Source of the DNA: Shinella sp. WSJ-2
Lineage (GTDB): Bacteria; Pseudomonadota; Alphaproteobacteria; Rhizobiales; Rhizobiaceae
NCBI RefSeq assembly: GCF_003432075.1
Contig: NZ_QWBU01000001.1
Location: 186,001 to 250,000, forward strand
DNA length: 64,000 nucleotides
Direction of reading: 5' to 3'
This document shows positions 43,222 to 51,658 of the stretch, one piece after another. A model generated the notes under the pieces. The model ran no database searches and was not told the DNA's origin. It saw only the letters and a list, made by a program, of their open reading frames with translations. Both the position numbers and the translations under genes were made by a program. Positions within the stretch are counted from its first letter, which is position 1. Each line of letters begins with the position of its first letter.

Positions 43222-43788
43222 TCAGCCAAAGCCCAGCGTCGACAGAATGGCGTCGAGCACGCCGCGCTCCCCCGTATGCGTATCCTCCTGCGGACGACCG
43301 TTCATGCGGCGCCATTGCTGCGGCAGATCGAATTCCGTGGCCCAGAGCCCCTTGCGCTCGGCCTTGGCGAACTGCTCCTCATCCTCGTAGCCGCCATAGG
43401 CGACCGCCAGCCCTTCGCGCACCATGCGCTGGCCGAGATCGCCAGCCTCCGTCTCGCAGCGCGCCAGAAGACGGTCGTATTTGTCCCTGCCCTGCATCCG
43501 GCAGGTGACCGGCCCCGCGCGCAAGAGCTCGGCGAGCCGTGAGCGGGCGGCCACGCCGCAGCGCCAGTCCTCGCCGTCGCGCTTGCATATCTGCATCATC
43601 TCCGGCGTATCCATGCCGACGAGACGGATACGATGCCCGTCGAGCGTCAGCGTATCGCCGTCGGCGGCGCGCGCTGCCCCGCTGATCGTCTCGCCGCTTT
43701 CGCCGCCGATGCGCAATACGATCAGCGCCGTCAGCGCCAGGATCGCCATCGCCACGCCGACATCGCGCGCCCCTTTGGAAAGCCCCAT
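43222..43788 (-). CDS. thermonuclease family (SNase-like) protein
   Basis: The 188-residue protein has an N-terminal membrane anchor or signal (VGVAMAILALTALIVLRIG) and a staphylococcal-nuclease OB-fold: AADGDTLTLDGHRIRLVGMDTPE with the metal Asp and catalytic Arg, then KYDRLLARC and REGLAVAYGGYEDEEQFAKAERKGLW (in sections). It probably cleaves nucleic acid in the periplasm. It sits immediately upstream of, and is likely cotranscribed with, the UDG gene. Confidence 0.88.
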   Translation of the reverse strand: MGLSKGARDVGVAMAILALTALIVLRIGGESGETISGAARAADGDTLTLDGHRIRLVGMDTPEMMQICKRDGEDWRCGVAARSRLAELLRAGPVTCRMQGRDKYDRLLARCETEAGDLGQRMVREGLAVAYGGYEDEEQFAKAERKGLWATEFDLPQQWRRMNGRPQEDTHTGERGVLDAILSTLGFG

Positions 43789-43957
43789 GAAATTCCGCTT
43801 CCTGCCATTGAGTACTGACGCACCGTCATACCCGAAACGCCGCCGCGGTCACGCTACGGAAAATGTCGAAATGGTTCGTAAATGGTTTATGCACGGCAGC
43901 ATCTTCTTAAGGATTGCCCCCTAGAATTCAACGCCATCAGCAACCGTTGCAATTCGT

Positions 43958-45493
43958 ATGAGTACCGGCGTCAGTACCTCGACCGACAAGATCATCGTCG
44001 ACAAGTCGCGCAGCCATAGAAACAAGGCTGTTTCGCGGGCTGTGCGCACGACTCGCGAACGGTTGCAGACGGCGACGGGCATTTCCGCCGGCCTCGAGCG
44101 GGAAATGCTGCAGCTCCACATTGCCTCCGTGGTACAAAGCGCGCTCCTCATCCCCGCCATCATCGTGATGATCGCCGCCATCGGCATCTATCTCACGCAG
44201 GAAATCGGCCTCACGGCCTGGGCGGTGCTGGCGCTCAGCGTGCATGCGGTCGGCATGATCATCGCGCGCCGTGCACGCGGCAAAGATATTACCACCGAGA
44301 CCGTACAGCGCTGGCAGCGCCGCTTTCTAGCGGCGCAGCTGCTGATGGGCATCGCCTGGGCGGCCCTTGCGCTCCAGACCTGCGGCAGCTGCACCGGCGT
44401 CACCTTTGAACTCTATCAAGGCACCGCCCTCCTCGTTGCGCTTGCCGTCACCACGATCACAACGCTGATGCTGCGCCATGCGGTGCTTTTCGCCTTCGCG
44501 CCGACGGTGGCAGCCCTTGTCCTCTCGGCCCTGCTGCGCCCCGCGCCCACCACCATGGCTATGGCGGCGATCATCGCTGCTGCCCTCGTCTTCCTCATCT
44601 TCATCACGCATCGCCTGCGCCAGACGAGCGCCCAGCTCCTCTCCTCACAATCGGAGAAAGACGACCTGATCGCCGAGCTGGAAGTGGCAAAGTCCATGTC
44701 GGACGAAGCCCGCCGCCGCGCGGAAGAAGCCAACCTCGCAAAATCCCGCTTCCTCGCCTCCATGTCGCATGAGCTGCGCACGCCGCTGAACGCCATTCTC
44801 GGCTTCTCCGAGGTCATGTCGACGGAAGTGCTCGGGCCGCTCAACAACCCGGTCTATAAGGAATACACCTCGGATATCCACCGCTCTGGCCAGCACTTGC
44901 TCAACCTCATCAACGAAATCCTCGATCTCTCGCGCATCGAGGCCGGCAAATACGACCTGTCGGAGGACAGCGTGCATCTCGTCGATATCGCCGAGGATTG
45001 CATCGGCATGGTGCAGCTGCGCGCGAGGGCGAAGAACATCACGATATCAGAGCAGGTCGAAGGCGGCATGCCGGCGCTCTGGGCGGATGAAAAGGCCTTG
45101 CGCCAGGTCGTCCTGAACCTCCTGTCCAATGCCGTGAAATTCACGCCCCAAGGTGGCGAGATCGTCGTCAAGGCCGGCTGGACGGCCGGCGGCGGCCAAT
45201 ATCTCTCCATCAAGGACAACGGCCCCGGCATTCCCGAGGACGAAATCCCTGTGGTTCTCTCGGCCTTTGGACAGGGCTCCATCGCCATCAAGAGCGCTGA
45301 ACAGGGCACCGGCCTCGGCCTGCCGATCGTTCAGGCCATCCTTGCCAAGCACAATGGCGAATTCATCCTGAAATCGAAGCTGCGCGAGGGCACCGAAGCC
45401 ATCGCGATCCTGCCGGCCAAACGCGTGCTGCAAAGCCTGCCCGCCGTCACCGAAACGCAAGCCGTCTCGCCACGCCGCAAGAGCTTCGCCTGA
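43958..45493 (+). CDS. membrane sensor histidine kinase, PleC/PdhS-like, orphan
   Basis: The 511-residue protein has six transmembrane spans (residues about 52-218) with no large periplasmic loop, a coiled-coil linker (ELEVAKSMSDEARRRAEEANLAKSRFLASM) and a transmitter: HisKA box SHELRTPLNAILGFSEVM with His271, N box NLLSNAVKF, G1 DNGPGIPE and G2 GTGLGLPI. The H-box is of the DivJ/PleC/PdhS type that talks to DivK/PleD-like single-domain regulators controlling the CtrA pathway. No response regulator is adjacent. There is no clear Shine-Dalgarno. A palindromic repeat doublet follows the stop. Confidence 0.87.
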   Translation: MSTGVSTSTDKIIVDKSRSHRNKAVSRAVRTTRERLQTATGISAGLEREMLQLHIASVVQSALLIPAIIVMIAAIGIYLTQEIGLTAWAVLALSVHAVGMIIARRARGKDITTETVQRWQRRFLAAQLLMGIAWAALALQTCGSCTGVTFELYQGTALLVALAVTTITTLMLRHAVLFAFAPTVAALVLSALLRPAPTTMAMAAIIAAALVFLIFITHRLRQTSAQLLSSQSEKDDLIAELEVAKSMSDEARRRAEEANLAKSRFLASMSHELRTPLNAILGFSEVMSTEVLGPLNNPVYKEYTSDIHRSGQHLLNLINEILDLSRIEAGKYDLSEDSVHLVDIAEDCIGMVQLRARAKNITISEQVEGGMPALWADEKALRQVVLNLLSNAVKFTPQGGEIVVKAGWTAGGGQYLSIKDNGPGIPEDEIPVVLSAFGQGSIAIKSAEQGTGLGLPIVQAILAKHNGEFILKSKLREGTEAIAILPAKRVLQSLPAVTETQAVSPRRKSFA

Positions 45494-45510
45494 GGCGTTT
45501 CAGCGGAGGC

Positions 45511-45652
45511 GTGGATCCTCGGGTCAAGCCCGAGGATGACAGAGAGGAGGAAGGACTTCCCCTCCTCATTGATCGGTGCAGCAGGCGGTACCGTTGTCGT
45601 GGCAGGAGACCTTACTTCTTGCGTCATCCTCGGGCTTGACCCGAGGATCAAC
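45511..45652. repeat. palindromic intergenic repeat doublet (REP/MITE-like)
   Basis: Two 30-base copies, 45511-45540 and 45623-45652, are in inverted orientation with one mismatch. Each is itself a hairpin: ATCCTCGGG-TCAAG-CCCGAGGAT. Between them a nested GAGGAGG...CCCTCCTC pair occurs. This ATCCTCGGG/CCCGAGGAT element is a widespread intergenic repeat in Rhizobiales. It lies between convergent kinase and dgkA genes and could serve both as a terminator. Confidence 0.85.
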
Positions 45653-45666
45653 ACATCCGCACCACC

Positions 45667-46044
45667 TCAGATGAACTGCGAAATCACCACATAGCCGGCG
45701 TAACCGGCATTGGCGACGATCAGGCAGAACACCGCGAAGGACCCGAGGTCCTTCGAGTGCTTGCCCATCTCCGAAATCTCCGGAGACACCCGGTCGACGA
45801 TCTCCTCGATTGCCGTGTTGAGTGCCTCGAAGGCGATCATCAGCAGGAAGAGGATCGCCATCGCCACATATTGGAAAAAGTTGGCGCCGACGACGACGAA
45901 GATGACCATGGCGACGCCGAAGGCGATCAGTTCATGGCGGAAGGCGGATTCGCCGAGCAGGCGGCGTGCGCCGGCGGCCGAATAGGTCGCTGCTGCGATC
46001 AGGTGGCTGAAGCCCGTCTTTTTCTCGATTGGTCCCTGACCCAT
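45667..46044 (-). CDS. dgkA: diacylglycerol kinase
   Basis: The 125-residue inner-membrane enzyme phosphorylates diacylglycerol, recycling lipid left after periplasmic glucan or lipopolysaccharide decoration. It has three transmembrane spans and the signature [18 protein letters not shown], preceded by [15 protein letters not shown]. It lies near cobT, the usual rhizobial neighbourhood, 83 bases beyond its stop, and may be cotranscribed with it. The phosphoglycerol/phosphoethanolamine-transferase-like enzyme at 27.5 kb would generate its substrate if that assignment is right. Confidence 0.94.
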   Translation of the reverse strand: MGQGPIEKKTGFSHLIAAATYSAAGARRLLGESAFRHELIAFGVAMVIFVVVGANFFQYVAMAILFLLMIAFEALNTAIEEIVDRVSPEISEMGKHSKDLGSFAVFCLIVANAGYAGYVVISQFI

Positions 46045-46127
46045 TCTTCAATCCCGTTCTTGCCGCCCCCATGGAGCCAATGCCCCACGGGTCTCAATGT
46101 CATTTTGGCTTTTTTGCCGACCGCTCG

Positions 46128-47144
46128 CTACGAACGGTTGCTGACGCCCGCCTGAACGAAGGTCGCCATGCCAGAATGGCAGGCAGCCGCCGACTTGACG
46201 ATACCGGCTGCAAGCGCCGCGCCCGTGCCCTCGCCCAGACGCATGCCAAGCGCCAGAAGTGGCGTCTTGCCGAGCTTCTCGATCGCCTTCATATGCGCCG
46301 GCTCCGCCGAGACGTGGCCGATCAGGCAGTGATCGAGCGCCGAGGCATTGGCGGCGCGCAGAATGGCGCCGGCCGCTGTCGCGACATAGCCGTCGATGAT
46401 GACGGGGATTTTCTGCATGCGTGCGGCAAGGATCGCGCCGGCCATCGCCGCGATCTCGCGGCCGCCGAGACGGCGCAGCACCTCCAGCGGATCAGAGAGG
46501 TGATCGCGGTTCAGCGCGACCGCCTTCTCGACAGCGGCGATCTTGCGCTCGAGCACTTCACCTTCCGAGCCGGTGCCCGGACCGACCCATTCCTCCGCCG
46601 TGCCGCCGTAAAGCGCCAGGTTGATGGCGGCGGCGATCGTCGTGTTGCCGATGCCCATTTCGCCGATGCACAACAGGTCCGTGCCGCCGGCAACGGCCTC
46701 CATGCCGAAAGCCATCGTGGCGGCACAGTCGCGTTCCGAGAGCGCCGGTTCCTCGGTGATGTCGGCCGTCGGATAATCGAGCGCGAGGTCGAAAACTTTC
46801 AGGCCCAGATCGTGCGTCACGCAGATCTGGTTGATCGCCGCGCCGCCAGCCGCGAAATTTTCCACCATCTGCGCTGTGACGGAGGACGGATAGGGCGTGA
46901 TGCCCTGCTTGGTGACACCGTGGTTGCCGGCGAAGATGGCAACCAGCGGGCGCGTGACGGCCGGGGCGCGGCCCGTCCAGGCGGCGAGCCAGAAGGCGAT
47001 CTCTTCCAGGCGGCCGAGCGCGCCCGGCGGCTTCGTCAGCTGCGCGTCCCGTTCGCGCGCGGCCACCAGCGCGGCCGCATCCGGACCGGGCAGATTGCGC
47101 AGCAATTCACGGAAATCATCGAACGGCAGGCCGCTGGCACTCAT
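46128..47144 (-). CDS. cobT: nicotinate-nucleotide--dimethylbenzimidazole phosphoribosyltransferase
   Basis: The 338-residue enzyme makes alpha-ribazole phosphate for the cobalamin lower ligand. It shows FAGNHGVTKQGITPYPSSVTAQMVENF (in sections) near residue 82, GEMGIGNTTIAAA near 175 and the C-terminal RLGEGTGAALA with the catalytic Glu. It is divergent from cobS across a 288-base gap. No cobalamin riboswitch is evident there. Confidence 0.95.
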   Translation of the reverse strand: MSASGLPFDDFRELLRNLPGPDAAALVAARERDAQLTKPPGALGRLEEIAFWLAAWTGRAPAVTRPLVAIFAGNHGVTKQGITPYPSSVTAQMVENFAAGGAAINQICVTHDLGLKVFDLALDYPTADITEEPALSERDCAATMAFGMEAVAGGTDLLCIGEMGIGNTTIAAAINLALYGGTAEEWVGPGTGSEGEVLERKIAAVEKAVALNRDHLSDPLEVLRRLGGREIAAMAGAILAARMQKIPVIIDGYVATAAGAILRAANASALDHCLIGHVSAEPAHMKAIEKLGKTPLLALGMRLGEGTGAALAAGIVKSAAACHSGMATFVQAGVSNRS

Positions 47145-47432
47145 CTTGGGAATTCCTTGGTTGGGGCTTTCAAAGGCAGGTGTCTCCTAATAGAGGCAGG
47201 GCGCGGCGCCGACAACCGCATTTGCGGCAGAGGCCGGCGCCTTTTGCGGCGGCAGGCGGCGACAGGTGTCGCGCATCGGAAAGTGGCCCGGCGATACGGG
47301 CTCTACGATGCCCAAAACGGGGGCGAAGACTGCGCGGCAGCTCTCGCCCTCCTCCATCCTCGAGCATGCTCCGGGGACTATCTTTCAGGCGTCGGCAGCC
47401 AGTCTGGCCGCCCGCCAGCAGGGACCAAAAGC

Positions 47433-48215
47433 GTGACCATCCAGGACTATATCGACGACATCGCCCGCTCCGTCGCCTTTCTCTCCCGCGTGCATGTGCC
47501 GCAACGTCATTTCATCGGTCATGACGGCAGGCTGTCGCGCGCCGTCGCGGCCTTCCCGGTCGCCGGCGTGCTGATCGTGCTGCCGCCGGCCGCACTTGCC
47601 GCCGTGCTGCTCGCCCTCCATGCCCCGCCGCCGCTGCTCGCCTTTGCCGTGCTCGGCCTGCAGGTGCTGATCACGGGGGCCCTGCATGAGGACGGCCTGT
47701 CCGACAGCGCCGATGGCATCGGCGGCGGGCGCGACCGCGACAGCGCGCTCGCCATCATGAAGGACAGCCGCGCCGGCTCCTACGGTGTCGTGGCACTGGT
47801 GCTCTCCTTCGGCATTCGCAGCGCCGCCATATCAGCGCTTGGCCCGGTCCTTACGCCCGCCGGCCTTGCCATGGCGCTGCTCGCCACCGCCGCCGCAAGC
47901 CGCACCGCCATGGTCTGGCACTGGTCGCTTTTGCCGCCCGCCCGGCGCGACGGCGTGGCCGCCTCCGTCGGCGAGCCGGACCGCACTGCAACCGTCGTCG
48001 CACTCGTCACCGGCATTCTCATCGCCGCCGCCCTTCTCGCGCCGCATGCGACGATCTTTTCGATTGCGCTCTCGCTCTCCGGCGCCATCGCCGCCGTGCT
48101 GGTATTCAACCGCATCACAGTGCGCAAGATCGGCGGTCATACCGGCGATACGATCGGCGCCACGCAGCAGCTCACGGAAATGTCGGTCCTTACAGCTCTT
48201 GCCTTGGCGCTGTGA
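47433..48215 (+). CDS. cobS: adenosylcobinamide-GDP ribazoletransferase (cobalamin synthase)
   Basis: The 260-residue integral membrane enzyme joins alpha-ribazole phosphate to adenosylcobinamide-GDP. The hallmark is HEDGLSDSADGIGGGRDRDSALAIMKDSRAGSYGVVAL (in sections, residues about 84-121), with DxxDG-type metal site; about six to seven spans follow. The start is GTG 47433 (MTIQDYIDDIARSVAF), preceded by CAGGGA. It is also called cobV in alphaproteobacteria. Although frames remain open far upstream, nothing there looks conserved. Confidence 0.93.
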   Translation: MTIQDYIDDIARSVAFLSRVHVPQRHFIGHDGRLSRAVAAFPVAGVLIVLPPAALAAVLLALHAPPPLLAFAVLGLQVLITGALHEDGLSDSADGIGGGRDRDSALAIMKDSRAGSYGVVALVLSFGIRSAAISALGPVLTPAGLAMALLATAAASRTAMVWHWSLLPPARRDGVAASVGEPDRTATVVALVTGILIAAALLAPHATIFSIALSLSGAIAAVLVFNRITVRKIGGHTGDTIGATQQLTEMSVLTALALAL

Positions 48216-48264
48216 GCTGACGATATAGGACTGCGAAAGCATAAGTGGGATATCCGGAGACGCA

Positions 48265-48486
48265 ATGGAATCACCCTGCATCCTCGTCTGTTCGATCGAC
48301 ATGGTGACCGGCTACTGTTTCGGCTGCGGCCGCACGCGCGATGAAATCGGCGCCTGGTCGTTCTACACGTCCGATCAGCGCCGCGCGATCATGGCGGAAC
48401 TGCCGGCTCGTCTCGAAACCGTTGAGCGCAAGCCCCGGCGCGAAACCCGCCGTACGCGCATGGCGCGGGAGCGCGGCGAGGCATGA
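48265..48486 (+). CDS. DUF1289 small cysteine-rich protein
   Basis: The 73-residue protein begins with SPCILVCSIDMVTGYCFGCGRTRDEIGAW, the DUF1289 four-cysteine motif (CxxxC, CxxC) thought to bind metal or an Fe-S cluster, followed by a basic tail. Function unknown. It overlaps the aspartic protease gene by four bases (ATGA) and follows cobS by 49 bases. Confidence 0.92.
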   Translation: MESPCILVCSIDMVTGYCFGCGRTRDEIGAWSFYTSDQRRAIMAELPARLETVERKPRRETRRTRMARERGEA

Positions 48487-49181
48487 GGCTCTACATCCTC
48501 TTCGGCATTCTCGGTGCCGGCCTCGTGCTGCTGATCCTCAATCACGACGGCGGCCGCACCCTCGGCATCGACAACAATGATTTCGGCCGCCTCGTGACGC
48601 TGTCGGCGATTGGCACGATGATGGGCGCCGGCATTCTCGCCAGCCGCCGGCAATGGGGTGAAAGCCTACGCCAGGCCGCGATCTGGCTGCTGATCATCCT
48701 CGCCCTCGCGACCGGCTATCTCTACCGCTTCGACCTCCAGCAGGTCGGCAACCGGCTGACGGCCGGCCTCATCCCTGGTCGCGCGGTCGTGACGACGGGC
48801 GCAAATGGCGAACAGATCCTCGTCATCAACAAGGGCGTCTCCGGCCATTTCGAGGCCGATGTCAGCATCGACGGCGCGCCGCTGCGCATGATGGTCGATA
48901 CCGGCGCAAGCTCGATCGTGCTGACCTATGACGACGCGATGCGGCTCGGCATCAACCCGGACAATCTCGTGTTCTCGATCGAAGTCTCCACCGCCAACGG
49001 CCGCGCCATGGCTGCCCCCGTGACGCTGCGGCAGGTCGCCATCGGCCCCATCATGCGCGGCACGATCCGCGGCATGGTCACCCAGCCCGGCCAGCTCGAC
49101 CAGAGCCTGCTCGGCATGAGCTTCCTGGAAACCCTCGGCTCCATCGAGATCACCCGCGACGAGTTGCGGCTGAAGGATTGA
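48483..49181 (+). CDS. TIGR02281-family clan AA aspartic protease
   Basis: The 232-residue protein has two or three N-terminal hydrophobic spans (residues 2-18, 38-52, 65-80) and a C-terminal retropepsin-like domain with the single catalytic motif MMVDTGASSIVLT near residue 140 and LLGMSFLETLG as the hydrophobic-Gly partner. It would work as a dimer in the periplasm. Biological substrates are unknown. It is translationally coupled to the DUF1289 gene, an arrangement common in rhizobia. Confidence 0.9.
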   Translation: MRLYILFGILGAGLVLLILNHDGGRTLGIDNNDFGRLVTLSAIGTMMGAGILASRRQWGESLRQAAIWLLIILALATGYLYRFDLQQVGNRLTAGLIPGRAVVTTGANGEQILVINKGVSGHFEADVSIDGAPLRMMVDTGASSIVLTYDDAMRLGINPDNLVFSIEVSTANGRAMAAPVTLRQVAIGPIMRGTIRGMVTQPGQLDQSLLGMSFLETLGSIEITRDELRLKD

Positions 49182-49718
49182 TCAGACCGCGGTCTCGAAA
49201 CGGTAGTGCAGCCGCACGCATCCCCGGTCGATCGCCTTGGCGCTGATGAGTGTTGGGCTGGCACGGAACCCCGTCAGCGGAAACAGCGGATCCCCGCCCC
49301 CGAGCATTTCCGGGATGATATAAATCTCGATCTCGTCCAGCGCGCCGCGTTCGAGAAACGCCATCTGCAGCTTGCCGCCGCCCAGCATCCAGACATCGCC
49401 GTCATCGAGCGCGCGCAGTTCCGCAATCAGCGCATCGATATCGCTGCGGATTTCGAGCGGCCCCTTCGGCGCTTCGATCGGCCGCGATGTGACGACGAGG
49501 GTCCGCTTGCCGTCATAGGCCCAGGGCGACGGGTCGCGCGCGATGAAATCATAGGTGCCCCGCCCCATCACGACGGTGCGGATGCCGTTGAGAAAGCTAC
49601 GGTAGTCATGCTCGCCGAGATCCATCCCGTCATATTCGAAGAGCCAATCCAGATTGTCGTTTTCGGCAGAGATCAGCCCATCGAGGCTGGCGGCGATGTA
49701 ACCCAATATCCTGGCCAT
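49182..49718 (-). CDS. dihydrofolate reductase family (RibD C-terminal-like) protein
   Basis: The 178-residue protein starts MARILGYIAASLDGLISAEND and has VVMGRGTYDF, LVVTSRP and DVWMLGGGKLQMAFLERGALDEI (in sections), the NADPH-binding elements of the RibD-C/DHFR-like superfamily. It lacks a deaminase domain, so it is not a riboflavin enzyme by itself; stand-alone homologues are uncharacterised reductases. ATG 49718 has AAGGGG upstream. It is divergent from the TetR gene with a shared operator, so TetR is its likely repressor. Confidence 0.88.
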   Translation of the reverse strand: MARILGYIAASLDGLISAENDNLDWLFEYDGMDLGEHDYRSFLNGIRTVVMGRGTYDFIARDPSPWAYDGKRTLVVTSRPIEAPKGPLEIRSDIDALIAELRALDDGDVWMLGGGKLQMAFLERGALDEIEIYIIPEMLGGGDPLFPLTGFRASPTLISAKAIDRGCVRLHYRFETAV

Positions 49719-49728
49719 ACAAAACCCC

Positions 49729-49763
49729 TTGATTAATAAACGAACATTCATTTATATATAGCC
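49729..49763 (+). promoter_or_regulatory. leaderless tetR promoter with embedded operator
   Basis: TTGATT (49729-49734) and TATATA (49753-49758) are 18 bases apart, and the ATG at 49764 falls six bases after the -10, where transcription should start. No Shine-Dalgarno exists. Between the boxes an imperfect palindrome AAACGAA-CA-TTCATTT (49738-49753) could be the TetR site, also covering the divergent promoter. Confidence 0.5.
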
Positions 49764-50330
49764 ATGGCGCGACACAAGACAATCCCTGACGAGCGTGTGC
49801 TCGACACGCTTCTGGAAACCATGATGCAGACAGGCCCCGCCGGCCTCACCTTCGCCCGCGCCGCCAAGGCGTCTGGCCTTTCGGCAGCGACGCTGGTGCA
49901 GCGCTATGGCGACCGCGAGAAGATGGTGCAGGCGGTGCTGCTGCGGGCCTGGGACCGGCTGGACGCGGAGACCGATGCGGCCGATGCGAACACTGCCGCC
50001 ACCCCCGCTGGCGCCGTCGACCTTCTGATGCGGCTGATGCCGGCGCAAACCGCCGAACGCAATGCGACCGACGGCCTCCTCCTTCTGCGCGAGGACATCC
50101 GGGACCCGGCCCTGCGCGCCCGCGGCGCCGCCTGGGCCTATCGCCTTGTCGAAGCCCTTGCCCGGCGCCTGTCGGACGATGCCGCAAAAGGAACACGCCT
50201 CGCCTGGCAGATGGCCAGCATCTGGCAGGGCGCGCATACCTGGTGGGCGTTCACCCGCGAGGAGCCGGCCGACCGGGCGATACGGCGCGTGCTGGAAAAC
50301 TGGCTCGATGATCGAAACGGCCGAGCGTGA
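49764..50330 (+). CDS. TetR-family transcriptional regulator
   Basis: The 188-residue protein has an N-terminal helix-turn-helix (PAGLTFARAAKASGLSAATLVQRYGDREKMVQAVLLRAWD, in sections) and an all-helical ligand domain. It is divergent from the reductase gene by 45 bases and probably represses both. The mRNA seems to be leaderless. Ligand unknown. Confidence 0.9.
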   Translation: MARHKTIPDERVLDTLLETMMQTGPAGLTFARAAKASGLSAATLVQRYGDREKMVQAVLLRAWDRLDAETDAADANTAATPAGAVDLLMRLMPAQTAERNATDGLLLLREDIRDPALRARGAAWAYRLVEALARRLSDDAAKGTRLAWQMASIWQGAHTWWAFTREEPADRAIRRVLENWLDDRNGRA

Positions 50331-50387
50331 TTTCTATTTGAAGCCTTAGGGGCCGGGCCGCGGCCCGTGCCAAATGAGAGAGTTTTT

Positions 50388-51578
50388 TCACGCCGGTCGC
50401 TTGACCCGCAGCAGCATCGGCGCGGCGACCAGAACCGTTATGCCCGAGAGCGCGGCCCCGGTAAGAAAGGTCGCGCCGGAGCCGTGCGTGTCCCAGATCC
50501 AGCCGGCGGCGATATTGCCGATGAGCACGACCAAGCCGGTGATGAGATTGAAGACGCCGAAGGCGGTGCCCTTGAGGTGTTTTGGCGCGGTGTCGGCGAT
50601 CAGCGTGGCAAGCAGCCCCTGCGACAGCCCCATATGCAGCCCCCAGAGCACGATGCCGGCGATGAAAAGCGGAACGGAGGCCGCATAGGCGAGCGTCCCA
50701 TAGGCGGCGACGAGCACGAACAGGCTCGCGATCAGAAGCCCTGACCGTCCGATGCGGTCCGACAGCGCCCCGACCGGATAGGCCGTCAGGCCATAGACCG
50801 AATGCATGATCACCATGGTGATGGGGATCCAGGCCGGCGCAAACCCCGCCTCCTGCGATTTCAGCAGCAGGAAAGCCTCGCTGAACCGCGCCAGCGTCAG
50901 GAGCGAGGCCGCGCCGATCACCATCCACACCGCCCCGTTCAACCTGACGATATCGGCAAGCCGCGGCAGCCCGCCCGCCTTCGCCTCAAAGGGCGCCTTC
51001 GGCTCGCGCACCCCGACGATCAGCAGCAGAACGGCCAGGAAAGCGGGAATGACCGCGATCCAGTAGATCGCGAGCACATCGCCGCCCAGCAGGATCATCA
51101 GCCCGATGGCGATGAGCGGGCCGACGAAACCGCCGACCGTATCCAGCGACTTGCGCAGCCCGAAGCTCGCGCCGCGCAGTTCCGGCGGCGTCACGTCGGC
51201 GATCAGCGCATCGCGCGGCGTGCCGCGAATGCCCTTGCCGACGCGATCGACCGCCTTGGCCGCGACGATCCAGCCCACGGAGGTGGCGAGCGGAAAGATC
51301 AGCTTGGAGACGGCACCGAGGCCGTAGCCGAGCACGGCGAGCGGCTTGCGCTGCGCCATGCGGTCGGCAAGGATGCCGGAGAAGAGTTTGGTGACGGTCG
51401 CGATCGCAACGGCAAGCCCTTCGACGAAACCGACGAAGACCGCCGACGCGCCCAGTCCGCTGACGAGATAGAAGGGCAAGAGCGTCTGCACCATCTCCGA
51501 GGAAATATCCATCAGCAGGCTGACGACGCCGAGCACCCAGACCGTTGCTGGGATGGAGTTTATCGGTCTGGATGTCAT
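50388..51578 (-). CDS. MFS transporter
   Basis: The 396-residue protein has twelve hydrophobic spans, the loop 2-3 signature GILADRMAQRKPLAVLGYGLG and, between spans 4 and 5, DRVGKGIRGTPRDALIADVTPPELRGASFGLRKSLDTVGG (in sections). The latter pattern is common to a proteobacterial MFS group of uncharacterised exporters. Substrate unknown. It is convergent with tetR, with a GGGCCGCGGCCC palindrome in the 57-base gap. Confidence 0.88.
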   Translation of the reverse strand: MTSRPINSIPATVWVLGVVSLLMDISSEMVQTLLPFYLVSGLGASAVFVGFVEGLAVAIATVTKLFSGILADRMAQRKPLAVLGYGLGAVSKLIFPLATSVGWIVAAKAVDRVGKGIRGTPRDALIADVTPPELRGASFGLRKSLDTVGGFVGPLIAIGLMILLGGDVLAIYWIAVIPAFLAVLLLIVGVREPKAPFEAKAGGLPRLADIVRLNGAVWMVIGAASLLTLARFSEAFLLLKSQEAGFAPAWIPITMVIMHSVYGLTAYPVGALSDRIGRSGLLIASLFVLVAAYGTLAYAASVPLFIAGIVLWGLHMGLSQGLLATLIADTAPKHLKGTAFGVFNLITGLVVLIGNIAAGWIWDTHGSGATFLTGAALSGITVLVAAPMLLRVKRPA

Positions 51579-51658
51579 GGTTTCGCTCGAGCCTTAAGAA
51601 GAATGGCGCAAGCGATAAGGGGGCGCCGCGGGACGGTCAACGTCCCGCGCGGCAAGGA

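Noticed and set aside
47175-47188. AGGAGACACCTGCC on the minus strand, resembling the B12-box of a cobalamin riboswitch before cobT
   Set aside because: It has two extra bases relative to the box, and I could not find the other conserved elements of the riboswitch in the 288-base gap. A covariance-model search would settle it.
46029-48215. A single 728-codon frame covering the cobS region and the antisense of cobT
   Set aside because: Only the part from GTG 47433 is CobS-like; upstream residues are the antisense of cobT and of its leader.
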